Numbered from the stretch's first letter, positions 10,001-23,194 are shown. The stretch: DNA of 64,000 nucleotides from Udeniomyces pyricola (GCA_039545295.1 BCIK01000016.1:62001-126000), one strand, 5' to 3'. The notes: generated by a model not told the origin, from the letters alone. Program-made: numbers and translations.

Positions 10001-13000
10001 CAACCGTGAGGTCCCTGCTCTTAAGTTTGGCGGGCTCCAGATGGAAGACTTCTTCAACCACCTCCGCAAACAGACGGACAATGGTAAGACCCTCCCGGTT
10101 TGGAAGGGAGAACTTTACCTGGAGCTCCATCGAGGCACATACACGTAAGCAAATCCGAGATTCGCTCCCCCACTCGCATACGTTGATTGGTACTGACTGG
10201 CTGATGTCCTGCTTGGTTCTGTCTGTTGCTCAGATCCCATGCTGCAACCAAGCGAGGTAATCGTAAGCTCGAGATCTTCCTGCGAGAAGTCGAATACGCA
10301 GCCACTCTTGCATCGGTCTCAACCGCCAAGTCGGCCGACCATTACGTCTATCCCAAGAAGGAGCTCGAGACGTCATGGGAGAAGCTGTTGCTTTGCCAGG
10401 TAAATAAATCACTGCGTCTCTGTCACTGCGGTCCGATTGGAAAGAGCAGTTATCGGACTGGGCTGAAGTTGATACTGTTGCTTCATCAGTTCCATGACGT
10501 CCTTCCTGGATCAGCTATTCGTTTGGCCTACGACGAATGCGACCGGTGGTATGCAGAAATTGCCGAGTCGTGCACCCGTCTCCTCGAGGACGCTCTCAGC
10601 GTTCTCTTCCCCTCCTCTTCGCCTATCTTCCCCACGAAGGTTCCCATGTTTGGCATGCCGGGTGGCAAGGTCATCGGCATCAATTCGTCCCGGGCGGCTC
10701 GACGCGAGGTCGTCAAGGTCAAGTTGGATAAGGCAGGCGAGCTCAAGCGATGGGCCGGTCAAGTCGGAAGCGACGGCAAGGAAGGGTATCTCCTCGTTGA
10801 TGCGAGAGGGACTGGAGCTGCCGAGGTTACCGGTTTGTTTGCTGACACGAAGGGCGTCTCTGGTAAGTGACTACGTTGTGATGTTCTGGTCGAGCCTCAT
10901 GACATTGGATGCTCACTTGTGTCTTGTTCCCAAATGGCTTGATCAGCGACAAGCCTTGATAAGGACACACATGTTCTCTCAAGCTCTTCCGTCAAGCTTA
11001 TCATCAAAGAAGGTCGCATCTCCAGCATCAAGGATCTTGAACTCGGACGAGAGCTCATTGCCCAAAATCAGACGGGAGGCTTCGTTATCTTCGAGGTCAG
11101 TCGGCGTGGCTGAATGATCGATCGAGACTGGGTGATGTTCGTGACTGATTTTAATCCTGTGCTGTCTCATCTATCTTTGTCCCGATCTCGCAGGACCAAC
11201 CTAACTACTGGTGCGTTTAACTAATCGCTCGTTGGCTCAGTCTCTTTATTGGCTGTCAATCTTGAAACGGCAGGCCTGATGTTTCTTGTGTCATTTTGGA
11301 ATTTCACCATCAGGGACGCCTGGGATACCGACATCTTCCACCTTGAGACTCCCACACACCTCAAGTTCACGAGTGTGCGCGTTGCTGAAACTGGACCACT
11401 TAGAGCCTCGCTCGCTGTCAAGGTCCAATTTGGCCAATCGGTCATTGACTGCATCGTAAGCACCTATGGCGTTCTTCACATTTCTATCGGAAGATACGCC
11501 TATACTGTAGAGTCTAATCGGTTGAGACTCGTGTATGATTCTCGCAGATCTCGCTTGATTCTGTTGGTGCCTCTGTTCGACGAGATGCCAGAAGCTTGAT
11601 TCGGTTCGAGACTCGTGTGTGAGTGATCAGAACGAGTTCGTGGCTGTCTTACGCACTGTTGAGTGTTTTTCACTGAATATCACCTCCTCACTTTGACCCC
11701 ACCGATTTCACAGCGACTGGCGAGAGAGACACCGATTCCTCAAGTTTGAATTGCCCACGACTATTCATGCCATGGACGCGACGTACGAGACTCAATTTGG
11801 GTTCGTCAACCGACCTACGCACCGCAATACGTATGTCGCACACTTTTATCCGCTCTTGTGACTCGGGCCCTTGTTTGTGGCTGTGTTGAACACTGATCTG
11901 AACTTCCTTGATTCAGCTCCTGGGAGGTCGCCAAGTTTGAAGTTTGTGCCCACAAGTTCGCGGACCTGTCCGAGTTTGGTTATGGAGTTTCTATCGTTAA
12001 TGACTGCAAGTATGGCTATGCCGTAGATGGGAACGTTATGCGGTGAGGTTTTTTTTCTCGTTCCCCACACCTTTTTCTTTTCTCTTTCTTGCGTGTCATC
12101 TTTCGATCTGGGACTGAATTTTACATGTCACACGTTCATTCTGTAATTGCTCACGATCCTCACAGGTTGAGTCTCCTACGATCGCCAACCTCGCCTGACC
12201 CCGAACAGTGAGTGGTTGGGCGAAGAAATAGCCTGTCGAGCTTGCGTGTATGTCACGAAGCTGATCTCCTCGGGCACCTCCATCTTGCATTGCAGAGATC
12301 AAGGGGAAAACATCTTCAGCTTTGGAATCTACCCTCACGCCGGCACGTTTGCTGAGAGCGATGTCCCGCACGTTGCTGCGGCTTTCAATGCGCCTATCCA
12401 CCGTGAGTTGACCTTGCTTTTCATGACTGTCGAGAGGGATGCGCGTTTCAAGAGATAAGGTGACTAGTGACTGAATCGGTTCCTCCGTCTACATGTAGTC
12501 CGATACGTGCCCACCTCGCCTTCGACTACCCGCATCCTTGGCACGACAACTATCAACTCCCTTGTCACGGTCGAGCATGCATCCAATGTCGTGGCTGAGA
12601 CGGTTAAGCGAGCCGAGGCCGACGACTTCTCTGCTGCCAGCACCGAGGCCAAGCACATCATCGTTCGACTATACGAAGCGTATGGTGGACATGCTAAGGC
12701 TATCGTCAGGATGTGAGTCATGCTGCATGAGTCCTTTGTGAACGGGAAAGCAGAAAGTGAAATCTGATGCGATTGACTCTTTGTCCTTGTATGGGCTGTC
12801 AACAGCGCCGGCCTCAACGTTGCCTCCGTCCGGGAAACCAACATCCTTGAGGACGACCTCGGCTCGGATCTCACGCTCCAGCGCGGCCCGGCCATCAGCG
12901 GGGACGATGCGGACGACACGTTTGTCGAGCTCAACTTCCGAGGGTTCGAGATCAAGACACTCAAGATCAAGCTTGGCTCGGGCAAGCCCCAGGCGACTGG

Positions 13001-13031
13001 CGAGGAGTGGGTCCGAGTCGACAAGAAATGA
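7059..13031 (+). CDS. AMS1: Vacuolar alpha-mannosidase, GH38 family
   Basis: Hydrolyses terminal alpha-mannosides of free oligosaccharides in the vacuole; in yeast it arrives by the Cvt/selective autophagy route. I rebuilt 26 exons: 7059-7064, 7337-7562, 7655-7723, 7836-7895, 7997-8019, 8125-8250, 8329-8395, 8496-8777, 8872-9213, 9324-9461, 9553-9563, 9652-9774, 9873-9875, 9972-10144, 10234-10399, 10490-10862, 10947-11095, 11194-11210, 11314-11455, 11548-11618, 11714-11830, 11917-12042, 12166-12207, 12296-12402, 12499-12712, 12806-13031 (about 1,132 residues). Diagnostic motifs are [13 protein letters not shown] (zinc ligands, ~274-286), [20 protein letters not shown] (nucleophile Asp), [34 protein letters not shown] and [12 protein letters not shown]. 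No signal peptide is seen, as expected for the vacuolar type. The start is uncertain: ATG 7059 keeps phase, ATG 7022 does not. Confidence 0.95.
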
Positions 13032-13406
13032 AGTGACTTATGTTGGAGCACAAATCAGCTGGGTCGATGATTGGTTCGTATGTGGGAGGATGATGGAGGA
13101 ATGTGGGAGCAGGAGAGATGAAGATGATGGACCCAGCGCTTGTCGGGGATGCGGTACGCGGGGTCTTGGTTGTAATTCTTAAGTTTTTTTTTTGTAAGAC
13201 AATTGGATGGTTGTATGAATGTAATTTCAGGTGTTTGACGCCAACGATGGTGATGTATGCACGTGACTCTGACCGTCATACTCTGGTTAATTGGGAGGGA
13301 AACGCGACACAAGCAGCCTACGATCTAATCCAATCCGTCCTGATCTTTTAAGCCTAGAGAGTCACGTGGGACGCGAAAAGACATGTCAATACCGACCCAT
13401 CTCTCC
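13032..13406. other. Convergent intergenic region
   Basis: Shared 3' region between AMS1 (+) and the small mitochondrial gene (-). A short poly-T stretch lies near 13184. No gene seen. Confidence 0.45.
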
Positions 13407-14376
13407 TCAAGCCAAACTACTACTGGAGGTCGACTGTGACGAGGAGTCCACCATCAAGACTTCTTCGTCCACCCTAGGCACAACCTCGGTACCCTCCGCC
13501 ACAAAGCCCTCCTCGACGGGAGGAGCCGGACGCTTGCGAGACCCTTTTCTCCTCTTCTCCCAAGATCCCGGTGCGACCCAATTGACGAGGCTTCGAAGGG
13601 TACTGCGGTTGCCCAAGATAGTTTCCTGAATTGATGTCGAAGACGGGAGTCAAAAGGGTGAGTACGATGAAGAGGCCAACCTGAACGTCCTGTCGGTTTC
13701 CGTTTTACAACCCTTCAAGCTCGACTGAGGAAGCTCAGGATAGGTTCGACCTCATTGCGTGCACTCTATGGAGGTCAAAGCCACTCACGTCCATCCAGTG
13801 ACCACCAATCAAGACGATAGACCCGATGCCCAAGAATAGCGACAACTGCAGGGACGGGCCCCACCAAGCCGGGTCCGGGTTGACGTAACCTGCCGGAGCC
13901 TTCCACGAGAACGGATCCTTGGCCGCAACGATTCGACCGAGGTTTTTGAGGATGCTCAAGGCAATACTGATGGGGTTGTTGAGTGAGAGAGCTCGAGAGG
14001 CGGTAGGTTTAGGTGCTGGCGGGGGGGTAGCGCGCTGGAGGAGAGGGTTGGGTCTGGAGTCTGGGATCGGCTTGACGGGTTTGAAACCTGGTGGTGGGGT
14101 AGAGGAGTATGCTCGATTGACGATCGACGGGGAGAGACCGAGCAGGGTGCCAGGTAGGGGGCGAGGGAATCGGGCTAGAGTGCGAGAGGTAAGGTCGAGA
14201 CATGTGCAGCGCGCGAGAGAGGGAGAGAGAGAGAAGGACAAGGGGAGACAGGTGAAGAGATAGGACATGAGCCTCCAGAAATAGGTGAGAGAGAGTGTGT
14301 GTGTAACGAGATCGAACGACTGACCTTGTTGAATGGCTCGAAGAGCGAGGGACTGAGGGTGTATGGACATGGACAT
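13407..14376 (-). CDS. Small predicted mitochondrial single-pass membrane protein
   Basis: Proposed exons (descending): 14325-14376, 13789-14174, optionally 13681-13689, then 13407-13625, giving 218-221 residues. Splicing the first intron (GTCAGT..CTCTAG) gives the N-terminus MSMSIHPQSLALRAIQQARF followed by RPLPGTLLGLSPSIVNRAYS. That is an Arg/Ser-rich presequence ending in RAYSS, like a processing-peptidase site. A hydrophobic segment near residue 120-140 (LQLSLFLGIGSIVLIGG) could span the inner membrane. The last exon encodes ILGNRSTLRSLVNWVAPGSW, then a basic patch and an acidic Ser-rich tail. I do not recognise the family. The 9-nt exon 13681-13689 (Asp-Val-Gln) is uncertain because its donor, GTTGGC, is weak; a read-through from 13689 would give a second hydrophobic stretch in another frame. 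Confidence 0.6.
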
Positions 14377-15358
14377 GATGATGACGATGATGATGTATAG
14401 GGTGAGGGATGTGGATGCTATATGCTAGTAATACGACTGATGGCGACTCCTCAGGCTGGCTCGCTGTTTCTCAAACTGTCGTTGGCTTTCTGTCATGACC
14501 CTGAACGTCCAACCCTATCGGTTGTAGACCTGTCGGAAGGATCATCAGTTCTCACCATGCTCTGCATGCAGTACGTATGGACCGGATCCTACAGACGACT
14601 CGGAACATGAGTTCGAGGCTTTCGTTATAGGCCAGGTCCTAACTAACGAAATAGGATGGACAGTTTCAAGATGTCGGAATATCATGCACGCTTGGATGAC
14701 ATGGCCAACATGATTCATCGAAAGGAACACGATAGCATGGGATTGAAGTGACATGTGATCAGGATAGAGCAAACAATGCGGAAGAGGTTCAGGAAGAAAA
14801 GAGAGGAGCGAGGAGAAGCAGAAGAGCGCGCGGGCGGGGAGGAAGAGAAGAGAGGGGGGGGGGNGGGGAGGGGGATCAGACAGTGTCCAGAGCACTCCTT
14901 TTGGTAACAAGGTATGTGGTGAAGCCGAATGCTCGAATCCATGAAGACGGAGAGGACGGTTTGAAGGCCCCCTCAACGTCCAGTCAGATCGCTGCTTCGT
15001 TGAGGTGTCATCAGGTGTGGTTTGAAAAGGAAGGATATTTCTTAAGGAGAGAAGTCAACCTTTGCGCCCTTTGCACTTTCGGTTTTATACTCTCACCCGA
15101 GCCCTCCTCCACTCAAACACGCGCTCCATTCAGCCGACACGTGATCCTTGTATCAGGCTGTGGCTCAGGCACAGCTTTGACTCCATCCTGGCCATTCCGT
15201 TGACCCATATTCCACCTCCGATCGATGAACATGATCATGATCAATCGTCTGGGATTATCGATCATCGGCCACACCCTGTGTATATACTTCTGCACCTCTT
15301 CTTCTTTTCTCTTCCCCAACCTCTCTTCCCCCTCCCCCCCTCTCCACCTCTAGCTCCC
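14377..15358. other. Divergent intergenic region with an assembly N
   Basis: This 982-bp gap lies upstream of both the mitochondrial protein gene and MCM10. It contains purine-rich sequence at 14790-14880 with a poly-G run interrupted by N at 14864. Pyrimidine-rich sequence precedes the MCM10 start. I see no supportable gene. Confidence 0.45.
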
Positions 15359-18300
15359 ATGTTCAAATCACTACCCGAGCTCCAGCGAGAGAGAGCCAAG
15401 CTTGACGCCCTCATCGCCCAAAAGCAAGCCGACGACGACAAGGTCAAGGCCGAACGAGACCGCAAGCGCGCTAGGAGCGGCACCGTCCTCGTCCCAGCCA
15501 GTCCAACCAAAGAAAAGAGTGGGTGGTCAGACTAGGAACACCCATTTGGATGATAGCATGCAACCCTGGATCGTTGAGGACCAGGACGTGTGGGTGGTTG
15601 ATGGGTTTAAAGGACATCGGAACTTTAGAGCTCACCCAGTTTCGTTGCTTCCCATGCTTGGTCGTCCACTCAACACCTTCCCTTCAAACAGAGGTTAGCG
15701 ATGCTTGGAACACGTACAATGATTCTGAGCCGAGTCCTCCACCCGAATTCCACCTCAATCCTCGCCTAGGGCGTTTTGATCGTGCGTCCAGTGAAGAACT
15801 TACTTGGCCCCTTTTTTGGTTGCCTCTGTTATTATCCGCAGCGCGCGCAAGTGTTGATGTATCCCTTTTACTTCTTCGTCGCTCTTCCAGCCCCAAAATC
15901 AAAGGAGCCGACTTCAACTTTCCATCATCCAGCTCGTCCCCGTCCATCGGGGTTTCTCTCGTCTGTTTCAGCAGCGACCAGCTCGTCAGCACACGCGATC
16001 AAACCGGAAATTGAGCGAACCTCATCCTTCACGACAACTCCTGCCATGTCACTCCGTCCTGCTTCGACCGCATCGTCCTCCAGGAAAGGCAAGGAGAGAG
16101 AGGTTGATCATGACCGTGGACCGCGCGGCATCGCCTCGGGGGGAGGTCGAGCAGAGGATCTGACCGTTGTTGAGTCGCTCAAGATGGGTCCGAAAGAGTT
16201 TGGGAACGGGCCTGGAGGAGACGCTGGCTGGGAAAGGGTTGAGCCCAACTCAGGCATAAGATTATCGTGCGTGCAGCGCAGAGGCAGATGACAAGACATA
16301 GATCATTTGCCAGAAGGGACCTGACTGATCCGGTTTGAATCTTTGTTGGTTCCCTCAGAAAACGGACCCTTTCTCACGAGCTCCTCCAGTCTCATCTGTC
16401 GGATCGCTTCTACGTTTCCCCCTCGCTCCTTTACTCCATCATTCGACTATCAAGAGACGGCACGTTCTACGATATACCTCTCGAAGGCGATTGGATCACT
16501 ATTGCCGTTGTCGCCGAGCGGTTCGGTGGTATCAGAACGACCAAAGGTGGACCCGCCATGGGCAACGAAGCATCAGATGAAGAACCCGGAAACGACGACG
16601 AAGGTGGCAACCACGCCGAAGTTATCATCGGCTCTTCCACCTCTACCCAAATCAAGAAACCTAAAGTGGCATCGAAGAAGAAAGGCGGCCCACGCAAGTT
16701 CGTTTCGTTCAAGCTTGTCTCACTTCCGACACGCTCGTCCGGTCAAGCTTCCACTCAGGGGGATGCTTCCCTCACGATGCTCCTCTTCGAGGCTGATAGC
16801 TGCACTAAAGGTCCTGGGGGGAAAAAGATTTACAAAGGTGGAAGTGGAGGAGCGTACGAGATGTTTTGGAACGTCCAGGTTGGAAAGGTTTTAGCAATCC
16901 TCAACCCGAGGGTCCTGCGACCTCTCAAAGTACGTTTTAATCCCTATAGGTCTGGCTTTTTTGTCCTGGATTCCCATGTAACCTCCCTCTCAGCAAACAT
17001 TTAGACTGATCAACAATCCACACTGTTCTGCCCTATGACCACAGAATGCCCAATCCCCTCATCCCCTTACCAACGCCCTCGCCATCAACCCCGAGTCAGC
17101 CGCATCCATCTCCGAAATCGGCCTCTCCAGGGATCTCGGCACATGTACAGCTCTCAAAGTCGACCAGAATCGCTGTACCAATTGGGTCGACAAGTCAGTC
17201 GTGATGTTTTCAATCTCTCTCTGTCTTAGTTTAGGACCTGATTTCATGTACAAGATGGGCGTTTGGTCGACAAGGGAATATGCGAGATGCAGCGGATATG
17301 TTAGGATGCACAGGGCTGATCTCATTTTACCCTTGCTTCATCGATGCGCATACTCCCCGGCTGCTGAAACAGACGGATCTCGGATGTTTGCGAGTTTCAT
17401 ATCCACAACGCCATCAAGGGCATCCGCGCAGCTCGATCCGAGTTTGGGTCCAGGTACGGAAGATATCGGTGTTATGAATTGCTCTGTGTTCAAGCGGGGC
17501 TTGAGGGAAAAGAGGAGAGGGGGAGACATAGTTTGATGGCTAAGCATATCTCTTGATCAATTCTGCTCTCATGCCATGTCTTCGCGACGACTACCGGCTT
17601 GACCTCATCAGTACCTCGACCATGAATCTCGGGTTCCGGCAAACCCATCCGAAACCAAATCCCTACTCTCATACTTCAGCCTCCTCGACGTCAACCTACG
17701 ACCCTATCAAAAAGACGGGTCTACTGCCTCGTGATACGCGGGGCACCCTTCCTGGCTCGTCGACGTACCGTAAAAACCCCATGTCCGCCTCGGCCAGTTT
17801 CGAACCCTCCAACGCAACCTACGTTCATCAAGGGCACGTCGTTCGGCCCCATGCCCAATCCTCAGCGGGTCGGTTTGGATTCGGTCAAGAGTACCTCGAT
17901 GAAAAGATGGGGAGGGGCAAGGAGGAAATGAGGAAGAGAAAGCGGGAGCAAGCGGAGAGTGAGGCGTTCTTGTTGAAGGCTTTAAGTGGTGCCGGACCGG
18001 GCGATGGAACGGAAGGAGGCAAGAACTTGGAAGCGGCAAGAAGGGCGTTGGAGAAGCGTCAAAAAGAGAAGGAGAAGGCGAAGAAAGTCAAACGAAATGG
18101 TGGGAACGTCGACGACGAGGGCACCGCTTCAGAGGAAGAAAGGTCGGAAGAATCGGAAGCGCTCAAGGTTTTGGCAGCGAGGAGAAAAGGGGCGTTGTCG
18201 GCCGAGGCGATTCGACGAATCGGTTTCAATCCATACGTTAAAGATGGTAAACCAGTCGAGTCAGAAGAGACTAAACGGCAACGGGTACGTACAGTGTTTC

Positions 18301-18974
18301 GGTGACTTCCGCAATTAATTAGATCAAGAGGAAGGCGAACTGCATTTTTTAACCCGGACACTCGTTCCTTCTACCGTCATCTTTCCTCTGTACCCCGACC
18401 TACCTACTTCCTTATACAATTTCCCCAACCTTGACAGAAAGAAGCCATCGCCCTTATCTCGTCTGACCTCGCCTCACTTCCCGTCCGACTCGGCCCTGCT
18501 CCCGGCACTAAAAGCACCACCGTTGCCCGTCCCGGCATGTCGCATCGATCCAAGACCGCCACCAAACCTCGTGCGAAAGCCGATGTCCAACCTACGCGAC
18601 CAGCGCCTCTGGAAGATAACGACGGAAGCGATTCGGACCTCGAGATCGAAGGTGGGCCGCCTACGTCTACTCTTGTCGGTCTCTCGAAGGGCAAGCGAAC
18701 AGTTACGCTCGATATGCGTGGGGTTTGGGGTACTGGCAGCAGTAACGGTGAAACTGACACTAGCGAGAGAAGAACTCAGAAGCTTAGGTCGGTTGCGGGG
18801 GATGGTAATCGAAAGGATACAAGTAGCCTTAGCAGAGGAATGGAAGGCAACAAGGGCAGTGAGGAGGACAGAGAAGGTGCTGAGAGCATGGATAGACAAG
18901 ATCTGGGACACGCCAAATCTGTCGGGGGACGTCGGCGAGTTGTAGACAGTGAAGATGAAGATGAGGGAGAGTAG
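15359..18974 (+). CDS. MCM10: DNA replication factor Mcm10
   Basis: Binds CMG helicase, ssDNA and polymerase alpha at origins and forks. Exons: 15359-15518, 15692-15781, 15891-16266, 16359-16929, 17045-17193, 17373-17453, 17612-18284, 18438-18974; phases close to 878 residues. The N-terminus (MFKSLPELQRERAKLDALIA) is a short coiled coil. The OB-fold begins around residue 210 (FYVSPSLLYSIIRLSRDGTF, GDWITIAVVAERF) and reaches YEMFWNVQVGKVLAILNPRV. The zinc finger follows: ALAINPESAASISEIGLSRD, GTCTALKVDQNRCTNWVDK and VCEFHIHNAIKG supply the CCCH ligands. A basic, Glu/Lys-rich coiled segment (ALEKRQKEKEKAKKVKR) precedes IRRIGFNPYVKDG and an acidic C-terminus. Exon 2 encodes the short DAWNTYNDSEPSPPPEF linker and is needed for phase only in the sense that both its borders are compatible; it is moderately certain. 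Confidence 0.93.
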
Positions 18975-19239
18975 TCGATACGACTATAAAAGAAAGGGAT
19001 TGGAGCTTTGAGACTTGCACGATTCTGCTTCCCTTTCCTCTTATGAAATCTGACTGAACAAGGCGGCTGCTCGTGAATTTTAGTTGATATAACAAGCAGT
19101 AGACTAGCCTGATCTCGCTGATCCATACACAAGGACAGAGTGAATCAAAATGCAAGAGAAATAAATAGATGCAACCAGCCAAAAGCGAATCCTTCCCACA
19201 GCAAGCCATGCCACGACCAAACTCCTTCCCAAGTCCACT

Positions 19240-21141
19240 TCATGGCCACTCGAGCTCTCCGCTTTGTGCCAAAGCCGAAAGCATGTCGTCAAACGAATCG
19301 AACGAGTTGTCGCTTGAGGGTGCTGCTGGATCCACCTTGCGTGGCGGAGCGGCAGGGTCGACCTTGGACGTGTTCGTCGTCATCAACTTTGATCCTCCCA
19401 ACGGCGGGAAGGCGACAGCATGGGTACTAACGTTCGTGCTGGCGGAGGTAACAGTGTCAGAGATGGGTGGGGTGGCGGGTAAAGGACGTTTGAAAGGAGG
19501 CTTAAAGGGTTTGCGTGGGTCTTTGTAGGATGAACGAGGTTTGGGCGCCACAATGAGATCGGATTGGCCAACAGTAGAAGCAGAAAGATGCGAAGGGATA
19601 GTGGGATGAGACATATGAGATATTGAAGATGCCAGAGGTGGATTCGTTGTCGATTTGGAAAGGCGGTGAACCGTGCCATCATTCGAACTAGGGTAAACGA
19701 TGCCTGTGCTTCCTAAGATTGACGTCGTATTCGAGATGGAAGCGGGATATGAGCGATGGTTGGTGTTGTTGGTTGAGGTGATGCAATGCGTAGAAGTCGA
19801 ATGCTTGAGGGGAGAAGGAATACGAGTAATAGACGTATGCTGATGCGTGAGGGACGAGGATGAAGCGAGTGAAGTAGTGCGTTTCGGAGCGGAGGCGGCG
19901 CTGGACCGAGGCGCATGGAAAGGGGGAGGCGGAGGAAGATCGACCCGTACTGGAGGCGGAGGTTTACGAGGGGACTCAGGAAGTAAGGGGTGTTGAGTCG
20001 GTGGATGGAGTCGTGGTCGTGGAGGTGATTGAGCTAAGGAGGTCGCCGTCGTCATCGTCGTTGGGAAAGGTCCATCCGATGCAAACCCAGTGTTCCTCAT
20101 ACTGTCCTTTGCTGAATCTTCCCGCATCACCCAGTCCATCGTGGAACCATCAGATTTCCTTTCATGAGCCGTACAGACTTGCCGGAGCTCGTTGGTACCT
20201 CGCTCACACACACCTCCGCCTTCTCGACTTCCAACGAGCGATGCTCGGCCCTTGCCTTTGGTGTTGACTCCATGACTAGATCCGATGCTACCTGACCTCT
20301 TGACGCTCTTGGCTCGGCTGGCATCAATCCTCGCCTGAACTTCTGACATGGTGCGCTCCCATCCCCAGGAAGATGACGAGCTTTTGAGGCTCGACGCGTC
20401 GCTTGAACGCGACGGTCTGAGGATCGCGTTGGTCGCGGCACGTGAAGGATGCATGTTTGGATGAGGTATGGCCGAACTCGATTGGGAGTAAGACAAAGAG
20501 CTGATTGTTCGAGTTGTGTTGGTGGTGGTGGTGGTGACAATGTTATGGTCGCTGAGGGACGTTTGACGAAGCCGCTTCGAGGGAGACGCGTTGCCAGCTG
20601 AAGGGGAATCTATAAGGGTCGAGGTAGAAGATGAGGTGCCTGCCAGAAGGGTCGCGCTTGAGGAGCCCAAGCCGGCGCAAGGTGTGGTCTGACTTGCCGG
20701 GCGGTAGTTGTGTCGGGGTCGCTTCGCCGAGGAGGCGGTGGATGAGGAGGAAGAGGAGGACGAAGTCGAGTGGTGGTGAGAGAGGAGGGATGGACGAGGA
20801 CGGATGTTGCTGGGCGGACGATGGGATGGTTGATGCTCATGCCGTGTCTGTTGAGTGAGATGATTCAATTGAGGTTCCAACTGAGTGGGTGGAGGAAACT
20901 CAACGGGAATCACAGCTGAAAGGATAGGAAGGCAGGTATAGAGTCAGCTTTGACTCGAGACGACGCGTCGATGAAGGCGAGAGGATGAGGCTAACTACAG
21001 ACCTTGGCGGCGAATGCGATTGACCCATGTCTCGCTTACTTGGCCCTGGTATGGCAGGACGACGGGACCTGGGGTAGATGGAGGTGGTCGCCTGTACCGG
21101 GGATGGTCAGGCGAGGAAGTGTCGTGCTGGGGAGACGACAT
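19240..21141 (-). CDS. Unrecognised Ser/Pro-rich low-complexity protein
   Basis: Two exons, 21003-21141 and 19240-20915, joined in phase, give about 605 residues. The start MSSPQHDTSSPDHPRYRRPP was chosen because the frame upstream has only a GTG. Splicing restores a continuous ordered-looking segment, YQGQVSETWVNRIRRQ then AVIPVEFPPP, the only part that looks conserved. The remainder is disordered: Ser/Thr/Pro/His-rich with poly-Ser and many basic-Ser sites, including RSGSIGSSHGVNTKGKG and VEVRVDLPPPPP-like proline runs. A short helical acidic tail, NSFDSFDDMLSALAQSGELE, ends the protein and could be a docking motif. I do not recognise the family. It is divergent from another unrecognised protein at 21440, with 298 bp between the starts. 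Confidence 0.72.
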
Positions 21142-21439
21142 GGGGGCTGGAAGGTCGTGGCCGTCGACCAAGACGACTTGCAGGAGGGTTGAAGCGGCCA
21201 CCGCCGTTGATTTCTTCTCATCACGCGTCACGTCATATCCTGTCACGCGTCACGTATCTTGACCACCCCATCGAGACGCCGATTGATCCAGGGGCCAGGG
21301 GTCCGTCCACCAACGTCATCATACCTGCCCCTAGCGCATATACCTCACTACCCTAGACTTGCTTCCCCCCCCCCCCCATCCATCTCTGGTCTTACTTTCA
21401 ATGTCCACATCTACCCATCCATAATCTCACCCTCATTAA
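21142..21439. promoter_or_regulatory. Compact divergent promoter
   Basis: This 298-bp region lies between two divergent unrecognised genes. It includes a 13-base poly-C run at 21365-21377 and two CACGCGTCACGT-like copies near 21223-21255. Function unknown. Confidence 0.4.
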
Positions 21440-23194
21440 ATGCCACCCAAGCATGTCCAGGTTGGACCCAAATCTCTTAGACCGATGCCTGTCGCTCGAT
21501 TCCCCGCGCAGTACCCATCATTGACCGGTCTTGATTGACTTTCCTTTTCTCCAACAGAACCGGGTTTCACCCACCTTTGCAATCTCAGACAAGGCCTTAC
21601 GTCCACCTGTCGATTCGCCCGACCCCTCTACTGGAGCAGCCAAAAGCAACAAGCGATCACTCTCCCTCGCTGATGAGGATCCCCGTGTTCATCGTCACCC
21701 CGCGCCAACTCGTGCTCTCAACATGACCCCTGTCTTTGCACTTCCATCCGCGTCGCCAAGCTCGATCAAGGCACCGCCAACATCTAACTTAAAGAAAGCA
21801 AGCATTCGGCGATCCGACGCTCAAACGCCTGTCCCATCGAGCAAAAAGTCAAGGCCCATGACGAATTGGAGCCCGATGGAGACTCTCAACCCGTATCCTC
21901 TCCAACTCTCGTCGCCCCATCCCCTTCAGAAACCACAGGTACATTCAGGCCCCCAGCATCAGCATGAACAACAGAGACTAACCCCGAGTCGACCAAAGAC
22001 TACACCATCACGCGCCCTTCCAATACCCCTCGCCAGCCAAGCCAAATCAGTTCCTTCGTCCGCCTCGTCATCCTCTAAGAGATCTACCCCATTTATGTTA
22101 CCACCTTCTTTCCAACTTGGCTCTCAACCGCGCAAACCGATAGTACAACGCACCTCAATTGGTCCAAATGAAACACCAACCCGTCCAACAGCAAGCATGA
22201 CGAGCCATCGCCCACTCGCGCTCCCCGATCGCCCCCCGCCCTCATCAAATAGAAAGAAAGCAGATGAGGACAAATCGCAATTAAGGAAGCTGAGTAACGT
22301 TGCCATGGGGTTGGATCCACGCATCGATGATACCAATGTCAAGGGGGGTGGGTCAGAGCTTAGTGGTTTGATCCCTGAAGAAGAGACGGACGAGGCATGG
22401 CAGAGGAGAATGTTCGGCATAGAGAGTCCAGGACCCAAGAGAAAGAAGGGAAGAACGAGGTGAACATATCGTGGCTTTCGTTGTCTCGTGTTATCAACCA
22501 GCCTTGACGTGGAGAGTTCAGGCTGACTGACTCTTTGAACGATATTTTGTCCCTACACAGCCTCTCTGCATCAACGGAGGCGTCACTCGTCATCGAATCT
22601 GCCCAAACATCGGTCGACAAGTTTCATCATGCTATCCAGTATATTGCTGCAGCCAAGCCTGTTGTCTCTTCACCCTTGCATCCCCTGCTGCACAGCTATG
22701 CCACTCAATCGCACTCGACTCAGCGCACTCGAACAGCCGTTCCTGAACCTGATCTCACCCTTCGCATCCTTTCCGTGTTGCAACTCGCTTCTTCGCCATT
22801 CGCCTCGCCTCTCCGACGATCCCAGCTCTTTCAGACCCGATGCTGCATCGTCTCCATGGCTTCGTCCATCGAACCCTATCAGGCTATCGCATCCACGGCA
22901 GCGGATCCGTTTCTAATCAATGCGGCGCGGCCGAACCCGATGATTGACGGTGCCAGCGACTGGACAGGAGACGAATATGGAAGGAACGGAACGCCACAAA
23001 AGCATGACTCTAAGGCAGCATCCCCTGAATGCAACGTCCTCTTTCGCGTTCCGACGACCTTGTATCCCGATGTGAATGAGCGCTTCTCGGTCGGACGAAC
23101 GGTTGGAGGTTGGCGACCTTGGCTCGAGGTTGAGTCCGTAGGGGCGGACGGCTCGAAAGTGCTGATGATGGACCGTTGGCGCGTGATGGACTGA
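21440..23194 (+). CDS. Unrecognised basic disordered protein
   Basis: Proposed exons 21440-21460, 21558-22459 and 22561-23194 give about 518 residues. Exon 2 is a 300-codon open frame beginning NRVSPTFAISDKALRPP and is rich in Ser, Pro, Lys and Arg (KKASIRRSDAQTPVPSSKKS, TPSRPKTTPSRALPIP). It ends with the more ordered LRKLSNVAMGLDPRIDD and EEETDEAWQRRMFGIESPGP. If not spliced at 22460 (GTGAAC donor) it stops at 22463. With the splice, exon 3 continues in frame with ASLVIESAQTSVDKFHHAIQ and ends VGRTVGGWRPWLEVESV..DRWRVMD. The first exon is weak because its donor is GTTGGA. Family unknown. The continuous exon 2 frame is the firm part. Confidence 0.6.
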
